From positions 1 through 64,000 of the forward strand of contig NZ_KB905843.1 in the NCBI RefSeq assembly GCF_000381065.1: DNA of 64,000 nucleotides. The letters are read 5' to 3'. The translations under genes were made by a program, and so were the position numbers. The stretch comes from Propionispira raffinosivorans DSM 20765 (GTDB lineage: Bacteria; Bacillota; Negativicutes; Selenomonadales; Selenomonadaceae). Positions 1 to 9,036 of the stretch are shown here, piece after piece. The stretch's first letter is position 1, and the number at the start of each line of letters is the position of its first letter. Under the pieces are notes generated by a model. That model had not been told where the DNA came from and did not search any database. It worked only from the letters and a program-made list of their open reading frames with translations.

Positions 1-46
1 CACGCCGCCAGCGTTCGTCCTGAGCCAGGATCAAACTCTCCAATAA
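1..46 (-). rRNA. rrs: 16S ribosomal RNA, 5' end only
   Basis: The reverse complement of the first ~46 bases is the universally conserved 16S 5' segment, containing GAGTTTGATCCTGGCTCAG and then GACGAACGCTGGCGGCG. The gene reads leftwards out of the window, so only its start is present; the exact 5' nucleotide is approximate. Two promoters lie upstream (to the right). The position downstream of bofA matches the first rRNA operon of Bacillus-type genomes near the replication origin. Confidence 0.97.
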
Positions 47-253
47 ATTATATTAGAGAACCTTGATAGGCTCTTTAAAAATCTAAATTATCTTTTTTGT
101 TAAAAGAAATTGTTAGTTGTTGTTTTCAAACGCAAGCGTTCGAAAACCGCACATCTGGCTTGATACATGTTGGTGTACATATATCTTTTTGTTTTCTACA
201 TTGTTTAGTTTTCAAAGAACACGTTGCTGGCACTTGCTTAAGTCAGCTTGTAT

Positions 254-282
254 AGATTATCACATCCGCAAACGGCTGTCAA
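254..282 (-). promoter_or_regulatory. rrn promoter P2
   Basis: On the minus strand TTGACA (277-282) is followed after exactly 17 bases by TAATCT (254-259). It is about 210 bases upstream of the 16S start, the usual place for the proximal rRNA promoter. The stretch between it and the 16S start is untranslated leader; I see no gene there. Confidence 0.75.
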
Positions 283-378
283 TATCTTTTTTCGAAACCA
301 GTTGATGACTTGCGTTAAAGACAAGTGAATCGATGATTTCGTTTTTTGTTTTCGCCGTTGTTATTGGCGACTTGTAAT

Positions 379-407
379 ATACTACACTCTTTTAGTTTTG
401 CTGTCAA
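379..407 (-). promoter_or_regulatory. rrn promoter P1
   Basis: On the minus strand TTGACA (402-407) is followed after exactly 17 bases by TAGTAT (379-384). It sits directly downstream of bofA. Together with P2 it forms a tandem rRNA promoter pair. The interval 47-423 otherwise contains no coding region I can support. Confidence 0.75.
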
Positions 408-423
408 TACTTTTTTTCGTTAT

Positions 424-669
424 TTAGATGAATTTGTAAATAATTAAACCAATGACGCCAGGTATACCGAAAATACCAGCAATTAAAGCATTTATCAAAT
501 TGATTTGTAACCCAACACCAAACAAATTAATAATCCAAAGCATAATTCCGCCGATAATGCTGTTGGTAATAAGTTTCCACAGTAAACGCATCGGCAGAGA
601 AACAACTTTACCAATTGCATAAAGAACAACTAAGCCTATAAAAAAGGCAATCAACATACTAAATTCCAT
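424..669 (-). CDS. bofA: BofA family pro-sigma-K processing inhibitor
   Basis: 81-residue hydrophobic protein. It has two or three membrane segments (about residues 4-22, 36-52 and 58-79) and the glycine-rich end GIFGIPGVIGL typical of BofA. In Bacillus, BofA holds the SpoIVFB protease inactive in the forespore outer membrane, delaying sigma-K activation. A clear GGAGG ribosome binding site lies 7 bases before the ATG. It follows recR and precedes the rRNA operon, as in Bacillus. Its presence suggests a spore-forming lineage, although BofA homologues also persist in some non-sporulating relatives. The membrane role is from the family; the identity rests on length, composition and gene order. 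Confidence 0.85.
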   Translation of the reverse strand: MEFSMLIAFFIGLVVLYAIGKVVSLPMRLLWKLITNSIIGGIMLWIINLFGVGLQINLINALIAGIFGIPGVIGLIIYKFI

Positions 670-729
670 AAAAGTACCTCCAATTTATATTGCAACCGGA
701 GCAAGCCAGTAGCTGCTCCAGTTCTTTGT

Positions 730-1326
730 TTATATTTCACGACGATTTTCGAGTGCTTTCGATAAAGTGACTTCATCTGCATATTCAAGATCGCCGCCAA
801 CGGGCAGACCATGTGCGATACGCGTTACTTTGATACCGATTGGCTTCAGAAGCTTGGCAACATACATTGCCGTAGCTTCACCCTCGACGTTCGGATTCGT
901 CGCCATAATAATTTCTTTGACATCCGAGCTGTACAGCCTGTTTAAAAGTTCTTTAATCCGAATATCATCTGGTCCAATTCCTTCAAGCGGTGACAATGTG
1001 CCGTGTAAAACATGATACAATCCTTTAAAATCCCGCATACGTTCCATCGCTCCAACGTCACGCGGCTGTTCAACTACGCAAATGATAGAACGATCTCTAT
1101 TTTCCGATGTACAGATTTTACAAGGATTTGTATCACTTAAATCAAAGCAGGTATTGCAAAAACCAATTTTTTCTTTGGCTTCGATAATTGCATTTGCCAA
1201 TGCTTTCGCTTTTTCAACATCCATATCTAATATATGGTAAGCCAACCGCGTTGCTGTTTTCGCCCCAATACCAGGTAACGAACGAAAATGCTCAATCAAT
1301 TTAGCCAGGGGTGCGATATATTGCAT
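730..1326 (-). CDS. recR: Recombination mediator protein RecR
   Basis: 198 residues, the usual RecR length. N-terminal helix-hairpin-helix segment ([17 protein letters not shown]), then a four-cysteine zinc motif (CNTCF...NPCKIC, about residues 57-72), a Toprim domain beginning at [12 protein letters not shown], and the conserved end [15 protein letters not shown]. RecR works with RecF and RecO to load RecA on gapped DNA. The ATG directly abuts the ybaB stop codon (TAAATG), indicating translational coupling in the dnaX-ybaB-recR operon. Confidence 0.97.
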   Translation of the reverse strand: MQYIAPLAKLIEHFRSLPGIGAKTATRLAYHILDMDVEKAKALANAIIEAKEKIGFCNTCFDLSDTNPCKICTSENRDRSIICVVEQPRDVGAMERMRDFKGLYHVLHGTLSPLEGIGPDDIRIKELLNRLYSSDVKEIIMATNPNVEGEATAMYVAKLLKPIGIKVTRIAHGLPVGGDLEYADEVTLSKALENRREI

Positions 1327-1662
1327 TTAAAACATTCCTGGTGGTAAATTCAATCCGCCGGTAAGTTTGCCCATTTCGCTTGCCATCAAATCGTCCACTT
1401 TTTTCACAGCTTCATTAATTGCTGCTGAAATCAGGTCTTGCAGCATTTCTACATCTTCAGGATCAACCGCTGCCGGATCGATGATAAGTGACTGGATTTG
1501 TTTTTCACCATTCATGACAACTTTAATTGCCCCACCGCCTGCAGATACATCAATTGTTCGAGTTTTTAATTCTTCTTGCATTTTCCCCATTTCGGCTTGC
1601 AGTTTTTGAACTTTTTTCATCATACCGCCCATATTCCCCATGTTTCCCATTCCGTTAAACAT
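1327..1662 (-). CDS. ybaB: YbaB/EbfC family nucleoid-associated protein
   Basis: Small DNA-binding protein of the YbaB/EbfC family, about 111 residues, with a Met/Gly/Asn-rich start (MFNGMGNMGNMGGMMKK), a coiled segment (VQKLQAEMGKMQEEL) and the conserved GGGAIKVVMNGEKQI core. The family forms dimeric tweezers that bind DNA and affect nucleoid structure or gene expression. I chose the start at 1662 because GGAGG lies 8 bases before that ATG; an ATG six codons earlier overlaps the ribosome binding site. It lies between dnaX and recR, as in most Firmicutes. Confidence 0.95.
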   Translation of the reverse strand: MFNGMGNMGNMGGMMKKVQKLQAEMGKMQEELKTRTIDVSAGGGAIKVVMNGEKQIQSLIIDPAAVDPEDVEMLQDLISAAINEAVKKVDDLMASEMGKLTGGLNLPPGMF

Positions 1663-1780
1663 ATAAATGGCCTCCTTCATACTATTGCAAATTTATTTCA
1701 TTTTGGATTAAATAATCTCTATATCATAGACTATCAAAATTGTGGATTCTCGTCAAACCCTAAATTATCGTTTCAATTGA

Positions 1781-3508
1781 TTATTTCAAATCTTCTTTTT
1801 TGACAAAATTATCACCAAATACCGCGACCGCTGTATCAAGAGTTTGTTTTTCCTGCTCCGTCATCGTTGTGTAGTCAATCTCCAGCTTAGCCGGCTGCGT
1901 TTGAATCGGCTTCGGCTTGGCTTTTGTCGGTGCTTTCGGCGGAGCGGCAGTTTCTAATGTACAAACAATCCGAATTGGGCGCTGACAAATCTCTTGCAAG
2001 ATCTCTTCCAGCATTTCGCGATAATCATTTCGTTCAGTACGTGCTTTTTGAAAGGATCCTTTAAATGCAATAAACATTTGTGTATCCGTCAACCCACGCA
2101 ATACCCCCTGACCAACACATGCTAAAACAGGAGCCTTGCCATGTTCTTTCAGCGTGTTGAGCAGCTGCTGCCAAACAGATTGTGCACTTGCATCAATAGC
2201 CCCATCGCTAGGAAGATCCCGTACTTCACTTGTTTTAGGCTGCTGCTTTGCATACTGTGCTCCACCTGAAGGTCCACTTGTCGCAACAGACACTGGCCTC
2301 GAAGCTGCGACTGGTTGTTTTTTCATAAGTTGTAAAACCGCTTTCAGCTGCGTCTCCAGCTCGTTCACACGCTCTAGTAGTCCATCATCTGTTGCTAGAA
2401 CGTCGCCAGAAGTCGATGCGTTTACTTTTGAAAAGCACAATGACAAAAGGGCTGCTTCTGTAGTAATCCTTGGCTGAGGCGACCATTTCGCTTCACTCAG
2501 CGCTTCATGCATCTTTTGAATAATAATCGCCAGTTCATTATGCGTAAATTTAGCCGCATGTCCTTTTAAAATGTCTTCACGATCACTGTATAAGTCAATA
2601 CCAGCAACACTGCCAGCGGCCTGATAAATCATTACGCTTCGCATATGTAATGCAATTTCTGTCAAAATCTGTTTTACATCTTTCCCATTGCGGATGAGTT
2701 CATCCAAAATGGTAATAATTTCTTTTGAATCTTTATCTGCCAAAGCATCGGTAATTTTCCAAATCCATTCATGTCCAACCAATCCCAATAGCTGCCGAAC
2801 TTGATCGGCACTAATTTTTTCAGAATCATTTGCACAACACTGATCAAGGATACTGAGCGCATCTCGCATCCCCCCATCCGCATGAATCGCAATCAATTTC
2901 AAAGCTTGCGGTTCAGCGGGGATCTTTAAATCTAGCAGGACCAATTCAAGACGCTTTTGTATTTCAGCTACAGTAATGCGTTTAAAATCATACCGCTGGC
3001 AGCGCGAATGAATCGTTGCCGGCACTTTATGTGCCTCCGTTGTCGCTAAAATAAACACGACATGTGACGGTGGTTCTTCCAGTGTTTTCAGCAAAGCATT
3101 AAATGCTTCTGTCGTCAGCATGTGTACTTCATCAATAATATAAACTTTATAGCGTCCATCCACCGGAGCAAATTTCACATTTTCACGCAGGTCACGGATT
3201 TCATCAATCCCACGATTTGATGCTGCATCAATTTCAAATACATCCATGGATGTACCTTTATTTATTTTTTCACAATTTGCACATACGTTGCAAGGATCAG
3301 CCGTTGGACCATTTTCGCAATTCAGTGCCTTGGCAAGAATTTTAGCCATGCTTGTTTTCCCTGTACCGCGCGGCCCCGAAAACAAGTAAGCGTGAGCAAT
3401 TTTATCTAAATTAATAGCATTGGCCAATGTTTTACTGATATGTTCCTGCCCAATTAAATTCTCAAAATTACTTGGTCGCCATTTTCTATATAATGCTACG
3501 TAGGCCAT
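1781..3508 (-). CDS. dnaX: DNA polymerase III subunit gamma/tau
   Basis: Clamp-loader ATPase of the replicative polymerase, 575 residues. Visible motifs: Walker A GPRGTGKTS (about residues 43-51), zinc cysteines (DPCNVCANCEKI), DEVHMLT Walker B, and sensor/SRC motif HSRCQRYDF. The proline/lysine-rich linker and C-terminal tau part follow. I saw no obvious slippery heptamer for gamma production. The ATG at 3508 has AGGGAG at 8-base spacing; the ATG two codons upstream is too close to it. It heads the dnaX-ybaB-recR-bofA block. Confidence 0.96.
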   Translation of the reverse strand: MAYVALYRKWRPSNFENLIGQEHISKTLANAINLDKIAHAYLFSGPRGTGKTSMAKILAKALNCENGPTADPCNVCANCEKINKGTSMDVFEIDAASNRGIDEIRDLRENVKFAPVDGRYKVYIIDEVHMLTTEAFNALLKTLEEPPSHVVFILATTEAHKVPATIHSRCQRYDFKRITVAEIQKRLELVLLDLKIPAEPQALKLIAIHADGGMRDALSILDQCCANDSEKISADQVRQLLGLVGHEWIWKITDALADKDSKEIITILDELIRNGKDVKQILTEIALHMRSVMIYQAAGSVAGIDLYSDREDILKGHAAKFTHNELAIIIQKMHEALSEAKWSPQPRITTEAALLSLCFSKVNASTSGDVLATDDGLLERVNELETQLKAVLQLMKKQPVAASRPVSVATSGPSGGAQYAKQQPKTSEVRDLPSDGAIDASAQSVWQQLLNTLKEHGKAPVLACVGQGVLRGLTDTQMFIAFKGSFQKARTERNDYREMLEEILQEICQRPIRIVCTLETAAPPKAPTKAKPKPIQTQPAKLEIDYTTMTEQEKQTLDTAVAVFGDNFVKKEDLK

Positions 3509-3563
3509 TACCATCTCTCCCTGCCTTACAAATGCCTTTATGCTGCTTAATGCTTATTATAAC

Positions 3564-3590
3564 AAAAAAGCAACCCGACAGGTTGCTTTT
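3564..3590 (-). terminator. Intrinsic terminator of the SRP RNA gene
   Basis: Inverted repeat AAAGCAACC / GGTTGCTTT with a 5-base loop. On the minus strand it is followed by a T-run, just downstream of the SRP RNA and upstream of dnaX. Confidence 0.8.
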
Positions 3591-3613
3591 ATTTTCTATA
3601 CAATTCCTTTTTA

Positions 3614-3741
3614 ACGTCGGGCCGCAGCCCCCAGGCAACCTCACGGCACATGAAAATGATCACTTACCGCTGCTTCCTTCCGGACCTGACGGGATTCGCA
3701 AGTTTCCATTGCGCAAGACCAAGGCACCGCGGTCCGACCTT
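3614..3741 (-). ncRNA. ffs: Signal recognition particle RNA (small bacterial type)
   Basis: The minus strand carries the SRP domain IV signature GTCAGGTCCGGAAGGAAGCA with its GGAA tetraloop. The outer arms GTCGGACCGC and GCGGCCCGAC pair to close the hairpin. The RNA binds Ffh and FtsY for co-translational membrane targeting. Size is about 125 nt by the closing stem, shorter than the Bacillus type with its Alu domain. The ends are estimated from that stem. Position between tRNA-Ser and dnaX is conserved in Firmicutes. Confidence 0.92.
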
Positions 3742-3769
3742 AAAAAGGAATTTTTATTTTTAATTTTAA

Positions 3770-3859
3770 TGGCGGAGAGTTAGGGATTCGAACCCTAGGT
3801 ACAGTTTCCCGTACACACGCTTTCCAGGCGTGCTCCTTCAACCGCTCGGACAACTCTCC
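3770..3859 (-). tRNA. tRNA-Ser (anticodon GGA)
   Basis: Class II tRNA of 90 nt with a long variable arm. Minus-strand reading starts GGAGAGTTGTCCGAG, has the anticodon loop CTGGAAA with anticodon GGA, the T-arm GGTTCGAATCC and an encoded CCA end. The acceptor arms GGAGAGT / ACTCTCC pair. It lies directly upstream of the SRP RNA gene. Confidence 0.96.
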
Positions 3860-3970
3860 ATTGTGCTTGAATATTGATGAATATTTTGTTACGTTGCATG
3901 TCATCTGCAACGATATATATATTATCATCTATTGGCATTATTGTCAACATTATTTTTTTAACGCCAGACT

Positions 3971-4020
3971 GCTAATATTACAGGGGATCTTAATGATCCC
4001 TGAACTCCTGTAATATTAGC
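3971..4020 (-). terminator. Hairpin terminator downstream of the CheX-like gene
   Basis: Perfect 14-base arms GCTAATATTACAGG and CCTGTAATATTAGC surround a 22-base middle that contains a smaller GGATC/GATCC hairpin. It starts three bases beyond the stop codon at 4023. It lacks a long T-run, so processing or weak termination is possible. Confidence 0.6.
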
Positions 4021-4022
4021 AT

Positions 4023-4898
4023 TTAAAAAATGATTTCATCGGCAGCAATAATCAATTCAAAGCCGCCAAAGCGAGTATTTACATGTATAATAGCCTGTTT
4101 ATTGCCAAACGGTACTTCATTGCGAGCAAATTTTTGCGGTTCCAAGTCAACATCTAAATGCCGGTTGGACAAATTGACAACAAATAATCCATTTGTCACA
4201 TTTAAAAATTCAGACACACTGTCAATCGCCAATTCATTCACTTCTGTAATATCTTCCTGACTATAACGTCGGGCCATTTCCAAGAAAACGGCTTCTTCTG
4301 CCAAAATTCCTGTAGTTAAAATAACATCGCCCATCAACCGCTGCGATACCACAACCGTTTCTTTGTCCGTATGAACCAACTCAGCATGGGGATCAACAAC
4401 AGCTGCTGTATCCATAAAACGAAGGACTGAGCGTAAGAAAAGATCCGTATATTCCGTATATAATTCGCGAACCTCTTCAATCTCAGAAAAGTCAATTTTG
4501 CTCAACTGGATAAGACTTAATGCATCGGTCAAGACCATGTTGCTGTTCTTTTTATAATCTTGAATAACTTTTTCCAACTGAGGTAAAGACATAATATTTT
4601 TATCAATGATTGCTTGTCCCAAATTTAAGTTACCACTGTCTTGTGCATGCAAAAGTGTCTTAACTTGTGATTCTGTCAAATAACCTTCATCAATGGCCAC
4701 TTCACCAAAAAGTCGGTCACAGCTGACCTGTAAATGATGCACTTGTTCCACTTGTTCTGCTGTCATTAGGTTTTGACTCATCGCCAAGACGCCAAGTTTG
4801 ACATGATGTTTACTTTCAGCATCAAGCAGTTCACGAACCTGCTGCGCTGTCAAGAAATGATGGTTCAGTAGATATTGAGCAAAATATTGGCTAAGCAT
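4023..4898 (-). CDS. CheX-type chemotaxis phosphatase domain protein with N-terminal helical repeats
   Basis: About 291 residues. The N-terminal ~130 residues hold three similar helical units (LTAQQVRELL, MTAEQVEQV, LTESQVKTLL) with segments like LGVLAMSQNLM and FGEVAIDEGYL, which resemble the MshEN/GspE N-terminal fold. The C-terminal ~140 residues (from VVVSQRLMGDVILTTG) resemble CheX, a CheY-P phosphatase. The start at 4898 gives an ATGCTTAG overlap with the receiver gene stop, so the two are co-translated. Likely function: dephosphorylate or read out the adjacent receiver. The MshEN resemblance is my pattern reading; binding of c-di-GMP is not established. Confidence 0.7.
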   Translation of the reverse strand: MLSQYFAQYLLNHHFLTAQQVRELLDAESKHHVKLGVLAMSQNLMTAEQVEQVHHLQVSCDRLFGEVAIDEGYLTESQVKTLLHAQDSGNLNLGQAIIDKNIMSLPQLEKVIQDYKKNSNMVLTDALSLIQLSKIDFSEIEEVRELYTEYTDLFLRSVLRFMDTAAVVDPHAELVHTDKETVVVSQRLMGDVILTTGILAEEAVFLEMARRYSQEDITEVNELAIDSVSEFLNVTNGLFVVNLSNRHLDVDLEPQKFARNEVPFGNKQAIIHVNTRFGGFELIIAADEIIF

Positions 4899-5280
4899 CC
4901 GCCTCAACCTTCTTTCTGATATCATCCAGTGTCTTTTTTATCTGCTGGGTCGTATAGGGCTTTTGAATAAAATCAATGGCTCCGAACTTCAGTGTTTCCA
5001 CTAGTTTACTTGATGTTCCCGTTGAAGATAACATAATAACTTGCGCTTTCTCATTTATTTTGCGAATTGCCTTTAAGGCTTCAAGCCCCCCTACTTCCGG
5101 CATAACGATATCTAAAAAAGTGCCATCCGGCTGATTTGCCAGATACATCATGACCGCTTCTTTACCGTTTTTAGCTTCAAATACTTCGCAACCCAAACTT
5201 TCAAGTTCCTGTTTCAACTTTCTGCGTAACAATAGTGAATCATCCGTGATTAAAATCTTCAATTTTCTAGTCAATATCAT
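4891..5280 (-). CDS. CheY-like single-domain response regulator
   Basis: 129 residues, a lone receiver domain. The acidic pair D13/D14, the phospho-acceptor D57 in FLDIVMPE, the conserved Ser/Thr in MLSSTG and lysine in IQKPY are all present. No output domain. It overlaps the next gene (CheX-like) by 8 bases, so signal output is probably through that partner. GGGGGACGG precedes the ATG. No kinase gene is adjacent; chemotaxis histidine kinase input would come from elsewhere. Confidence 0.9.
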   Translation of the reverse strand: MILTRKLKILITDDSLLLRRKLKQELESLGCEVFEAKNGKEAVMMYLANQPDGTFLDIVMPEVGGLEALKAIRKINEKAQVIMLSSTGTSSKLVETLKFGAIDFIQKPYTTQQIKKTLDDIRKKVEADA

Positions 5281-5655
5281 CCGTCCCCCTTAGCGAATCT
5301 GAATGTCTTGCATCCTAAATCAACCCTGTGAACTACCAACTCCAAATATCCATTTTATTATAACATAAATCGTTTTGAATAAACATTCACAAAAATAAGA
5401 ATTTAGACCTGTTTGTCCGTTTATCAGAAAGAAATTCTTACTTCATCCTATCATTCGTTGAACTAAATATTCTTTGCGTAATTTCCAGTAAGTGGATAAG
5501 TGAAGTAGCCTTCTTTAATTCAACTTACCATACTATCCTGCCTTATTATATTCGTTAGCAAAAATAGTTTCCCTTTGTCCAATGTTAATTTTTTAACAAG
5601 AATGACTGATTTTATGCTTTTTTCGCATACTCTATTTTTTCAATGTTAGCACCAT
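5281..5655 (-). other. Intergenic region, no gene seen
   Basis: 375 AT-rich bases between the receiver gene and the end of the jetC-like gene. A TATAAT-like box near 5357-5362 on the minus strand may serve the receiver operon. I specifically looked here for a JetD/MksG gene or remnant, because this is where it normally lies, and found no open frame or recognisable fragment. Confidence 0.5.
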
Positions 5656-8600
5656 CTACCGTTCAATTTGTCGATATACAGCTCGTTCTTGTTTTAATTC
5701 TTTGATCGTCAAGTTGCGCAAATAGGAATGATGTTGTTCTTCATTTTGATAAACAAAACCAACATGTGTAACAAATGGCTCAATTGTGGCAATTTTTAAT
5801 AGCGGGGTTACAACCAGCAGTTGTAAATCAAGCTTTTTAAAAAGTTCTAACCCAAATCTGGCGGAATCATCCGAACTTTTTAAAAAGGCTTCGTCGATCA
5901 CAACAAAACGAAACGATTGTATCCGTTTATTTTTTGCTTCCAGCCCAAAATTATAGACCAGACTCGCAGCTAAGATTGTATAGGCCAATTTTTCTTTTTG
6001 ACCACCAGATTTCCCGCTTGAATCGGTATAATGTTCATATTCCTCATCGGTTTCACGCCATTTTTCCGATGCAGCAAAGGTATACCAGTTCCGTACATCA
6101 ATCACTTTATCCATCCAGTGTTGATCTTCTTCAGCGAAATTAGCCCGCCCCCGAAAGCGATCCAGTATTTCTCTGATCTGGTTGAATTTTTCTTCCGTAT
6201 ACTGTTCATCATCATTATTTGCCAGCGCACTATCTGTACAAGATTTCAGCTGCATGCGGAATTGTTTAATTTCATGTTCGGCTGAAATAGTATATTCAAT
6301 TTGAATATACCGCCCATCATTGTAATCAATGGCATTTAAAGAGTGATTAATCATATCAATACGCTCACGAATTTGTGCACAAGCCAACTCAAGTTTTCCA
6401 TGAAATAAAGCAATCTGATTGATTGTATTTTCTTTCAGTAATTCTCTGAATTTCGTCTCAAAACGCGGTAAATCATCAAGTTCAAGCCGCTGTAAAATTT
6501 TTTCATATTCCCCCACAGCTTCCGGTGCAGCATCGATCGACATCGTCTCTTGCGGGTAAACGACCGAAAACTGTGTCATAAGTCGAGTTAGACTTGTCGC
6601 CGTTTCAGCTAAAAGGCAGCTCGCTGTTTCCAGTTGTGCCGAAATCCAAATTGCATATGTATTTTCAAGCGATATGATTTCAAGTAGATTGATCTTTTTA
6701 TCCCCCAGGGCTGCCGTATAATTTGCTTCAAGATACGGATAAGCCTGCTTTTGGATTGTTGCTTCCACTTGGTCGGCCAACATGCGATTGACCTTCATTT
6801 TCGCATTTTTTTGTTCTAGTAACAGCTGTGTCTGGTATAAATGTTTATTTGTCATATTCAAAATTCTTGCTGCATTTTCTTTCAAGGATGTTAATTCTTC
6901 TTGTTTTTCTTTTAAAGTTTGCAACGTTTCATTTTGATGTTCAAGCTCCGTCAATCTTTGCAGTTTAGCAAGAATCTGCTTTTCTACGCCAGAGCAATCA
7001 ATCGTTTCAAAGTCCGTTACTTCCGTTACTATTGTAATCGCCGTAATTCGTGTTTGATTTTCAATTTGTTTTGTTTTGATTTCACGACGGAGTTTTTTCC
7101 AGCGTTTTACTTCACCCGTCAAATTTTCAATTTCCTGTTCTAACAGCGAAATTTTCTTTTGATTTGAAAACCCTAAAATGTAGCGGCGCTGATCGTTTAA
7201 ACTATGTCGATCATCTTTTTCATGGCGCTGTTTGCCAGTTTTAATCTGCCCGCCTTTTGTCAACGCATAGTCGGCAGTTTTAAACTCCTGTACTGTTTCG
7301 GCGCATATATGACGGAATCGTTTATGTACTTCGCTGCGCACCCAGTCAGAAAATCTGGCATCCCGTTTAAAATTCAACTTTGTATAGACCATCATGCAAT
7401 CGTCATCTACTTTAGCTATCGCAACCGCTTCATCCACGATACGATAATACACAAAACGTAAATGCAGTGGTGTTTTTTCAATCCAATTCACGACCTCGGT
7501 ATAATGGGAATCCGGTATTAACAAGGATAGACCAAACGTATGCAATAACTGCTCAATGGCGCCTTCCCAATCGCTTTCTGTGTTTTTCACTTCAATCAGT
7601 TCACCAATAAATGGCATTTCGCTTACAGCTAAATCAAGGCTGCAACATAAACGATTGCGAATTTCAATATACTCACGCGGTATACTTGATTGGCGCAGTC
7701 GCAGAGATTCTAGTTCTTCACCAATTTGTTTACGTTCTTTTTCCACTTCATTACAGCTAATTTCATAATCAGCAAGCTCTTCAGCCAGTTCCTGCGCAAG
7801 GTCTCCTTCGTCTCGCTTACAGATAGTTAGCTGTTCGCGGTTACAGTGAAAAACAGCTTCTGAAACTGGTGTCGCAAGCCCCAACAGTTCTGCCTGCCGA
7901 TTGTACTGCTCCAATGATTTTTTACAGGAGGCAAGCATCTGCTTGTCTTTACTAATTTCGAGCTGCAATGTCTCCAGGCGTCGTCCGCCGTTTTGATCCA
8001 TTTCACGAGAGATCGTGTTCAGCTCAGTTTCCACTCCTTGTAAAATAACCGTTTGCCCTGTACATCTCTGTTCCGTCTCGCTGAGATCAGATGTCAAGTC
8101 CGTAACTTCGTCAAGTAAAAGCAGATTTTCTTTTTCAGCAAACCATGGTTTTAAAGTCAACTGCATTAATTGCAGCTGCTTCGTATGTTTGCCCGCCGCA
8201 TCATAGGTCTTGCCTAATTCGACAAGCGGCTGCAATAGCGCTTGTTGGTTTTTGGCTTTAAGTACTGTTTGATGTGCCATATCCAGATCATAAAAATGCC
8301 CTAATAAATTTTTTACATCATCGGCTGTATCTGGTACTTCAAGCATGTTTTGTCGAACAAAGCTTGTCAGTTCATCCACTTTTTTCATTGAAATCGTTTG
8401 TTGAAACAAGTCCATGGCTTGCGCTTGGCGAATGCCAAACCGATGACGGAATTCACGTGCATAAGGCGGGTAATCCTCATAGATGTGAATGTAATGATCA
8501 CGATCCAGCCTTTTCTTGAGATTTTTAATATCACTGCCAAAATTACTGAAGTGCTCCGTAATAAGCAGTGTTTTATCCGCTAAGACAAAAAAACGAGCCG

Positions 8601-9036
8601 GCCAGCGCTGTTCATCTTTAAACCAAAAGACCTGTGCTAAGGTTACGACTTCACCGAGATTTATATCAGAGAAAGTCGCTAAAATCACGGAATATTGATC
8701 GGAATTGCGCAGTGATTCTGGTTGTCCCCCGCCTTCACGCGTCCGCTTTTGTCCATAATACCCACGCACATAGGAAGTTAAATTCCGCTCTTTTGCACTG
8801 GCATCCGCAGCTTTGTTATACATCACTTTACGCGGCGGTACCAAAAGTGTACTCAGTGCATCGACCAAAGTAGATTTCCCTGAACCGACATCCCCTGTCA
8901 ATAAAGATGTATCCCCATTTAAATTTAATGTCCATACTTTATTATGGAATGTTCCCCAATTATAGATTTCAAGTTTTTGTAAACGGAAACCAAGTTTATC
9001 GATGCCTTCAGGATTTTCAAAATCAAATAAGTCCAT
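5656..9036 (-). CDS. jetC: JetC/MksB-like SMC ATPase (SbcC-like)
   Basis: 1126-residue ABC-type SMC ATPase. Walker A TGDVGSGKST lies at about residues 47-56. Two long coiled-coil stretches (about 270-470 and 610-760) flank a hinge-like middle. The signature SGKSGGQKEKLA and Walker B FVVIDEAFLKSSD are near the C-terminus (from about residue 1000). All catalytic motifs look intact. In Wadjet and MksBEF complexes this subunit extrudes DNA loops. It is the third gene of an operon, overlapping the DUF4194 gene by 14 bases, with GAGGAGG upstream of its start. The nuclease partner JetD/MksG that normally follows is absent. Confidence 0.88.
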   Translation of the reverse strand: MDLFDFENPEGIDKLGFRLQKLEIYNWGTFHNKVWTLNLNGDTSLLTGDVGSGKSTLVDALSTLLVPPRKVMYNKAADASAKERNLTSYVRGYYGQKRTREGGGQPESLRNSDQYSVILATFSDINLGEVVTLAQVFWFKDEQRWPARFFVLADKTLLITEHFSNFGSDIKNLKKRLDRDHYIHIYEDYPPYAREFRHRFGIRQAQAMDLFQQTISMKKVDELTSFVRQNMLEVPDTADDVKNLLGHFYDLDMAHQTVLKAKNQQALLQPLVELGKTYDAAGKHTKQLQLMQLTLKPWFAEKENLLLLDEVTDLTSDLSETEQRCTGQTVILQGVETELNTISREMDQNGGRRLETLQLEISKDKQMLASCKKSLEQYNRQAELLGLATPVSEAVFHCNREQLTICKRDEGDLAQELAEELADYEISCNEVEKERKQIGEELESLRLRQSSIPREYIEIRNRLCCSLDLAVSEMPFIGELIEVKNTESDWEGAIEQLLHTFGLSLLIPDSHYTEVVNWIEKTPLHLRFVYYRIVDEAVAIAKVDDDCMMVYTKLNFKRDARFSDWVRSEVHKRFRHICAETVQEFKTADYALTKGGQIKTGKQRHEKDDRHSLNDQRRYILGFSNQKKISLLEQEIENLTGEVKRWKKLRREIKTKQIENQTRITAITIVTEVTDFETIDCSGVEKQILAKLQRLTELEHQNETLQTLKEKQEELTSLKENAARILNMTNKHLYQTQLLLEQKNAKMKVNRMLADQVEATIQKQAYPYLEANYTAALGDKKINLLEIISLENTYAIWISAQLETASCLLAETATSLTRLMTQFSVVYPQETMSIDAAPEAVGEYEKILQRLELDDLPRFETKFRELLKENTINQIALFHGKLELACAQIRERIDMINHSLNAIDYNDGRYIQIEYTISAEHEIKQFRMQLKSCTDSALANNDDEQYTEEKFNQIREILDRFRGRANFAEEDQHWMDKVIDVRNWYTFAASEKWRETDEEYEHYTDSSGKSGGQKEKLAYTILAASLVYNFGLEAKNKRIQSFRFVVIDEAFLKSSDDSARFGLELFKKLDLQLLVVTPLLKIATIEPFVTHVGFVYQNEEQHHSYLRNLTIKELKQERAVYRQIER

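Noticed and set aside
117-305. 62-codon plus-strand frame upstream of 16S
   Set aside because: It lies antisense to the rRNA leader and promoter P2 and has no support.
5281-5655. Possible JetD/MksG remnant downstream of the jetC-like gene
   Set aside because: No frame of useful length and no recognisable fragment of the nuclease is visible in any of the six frames.
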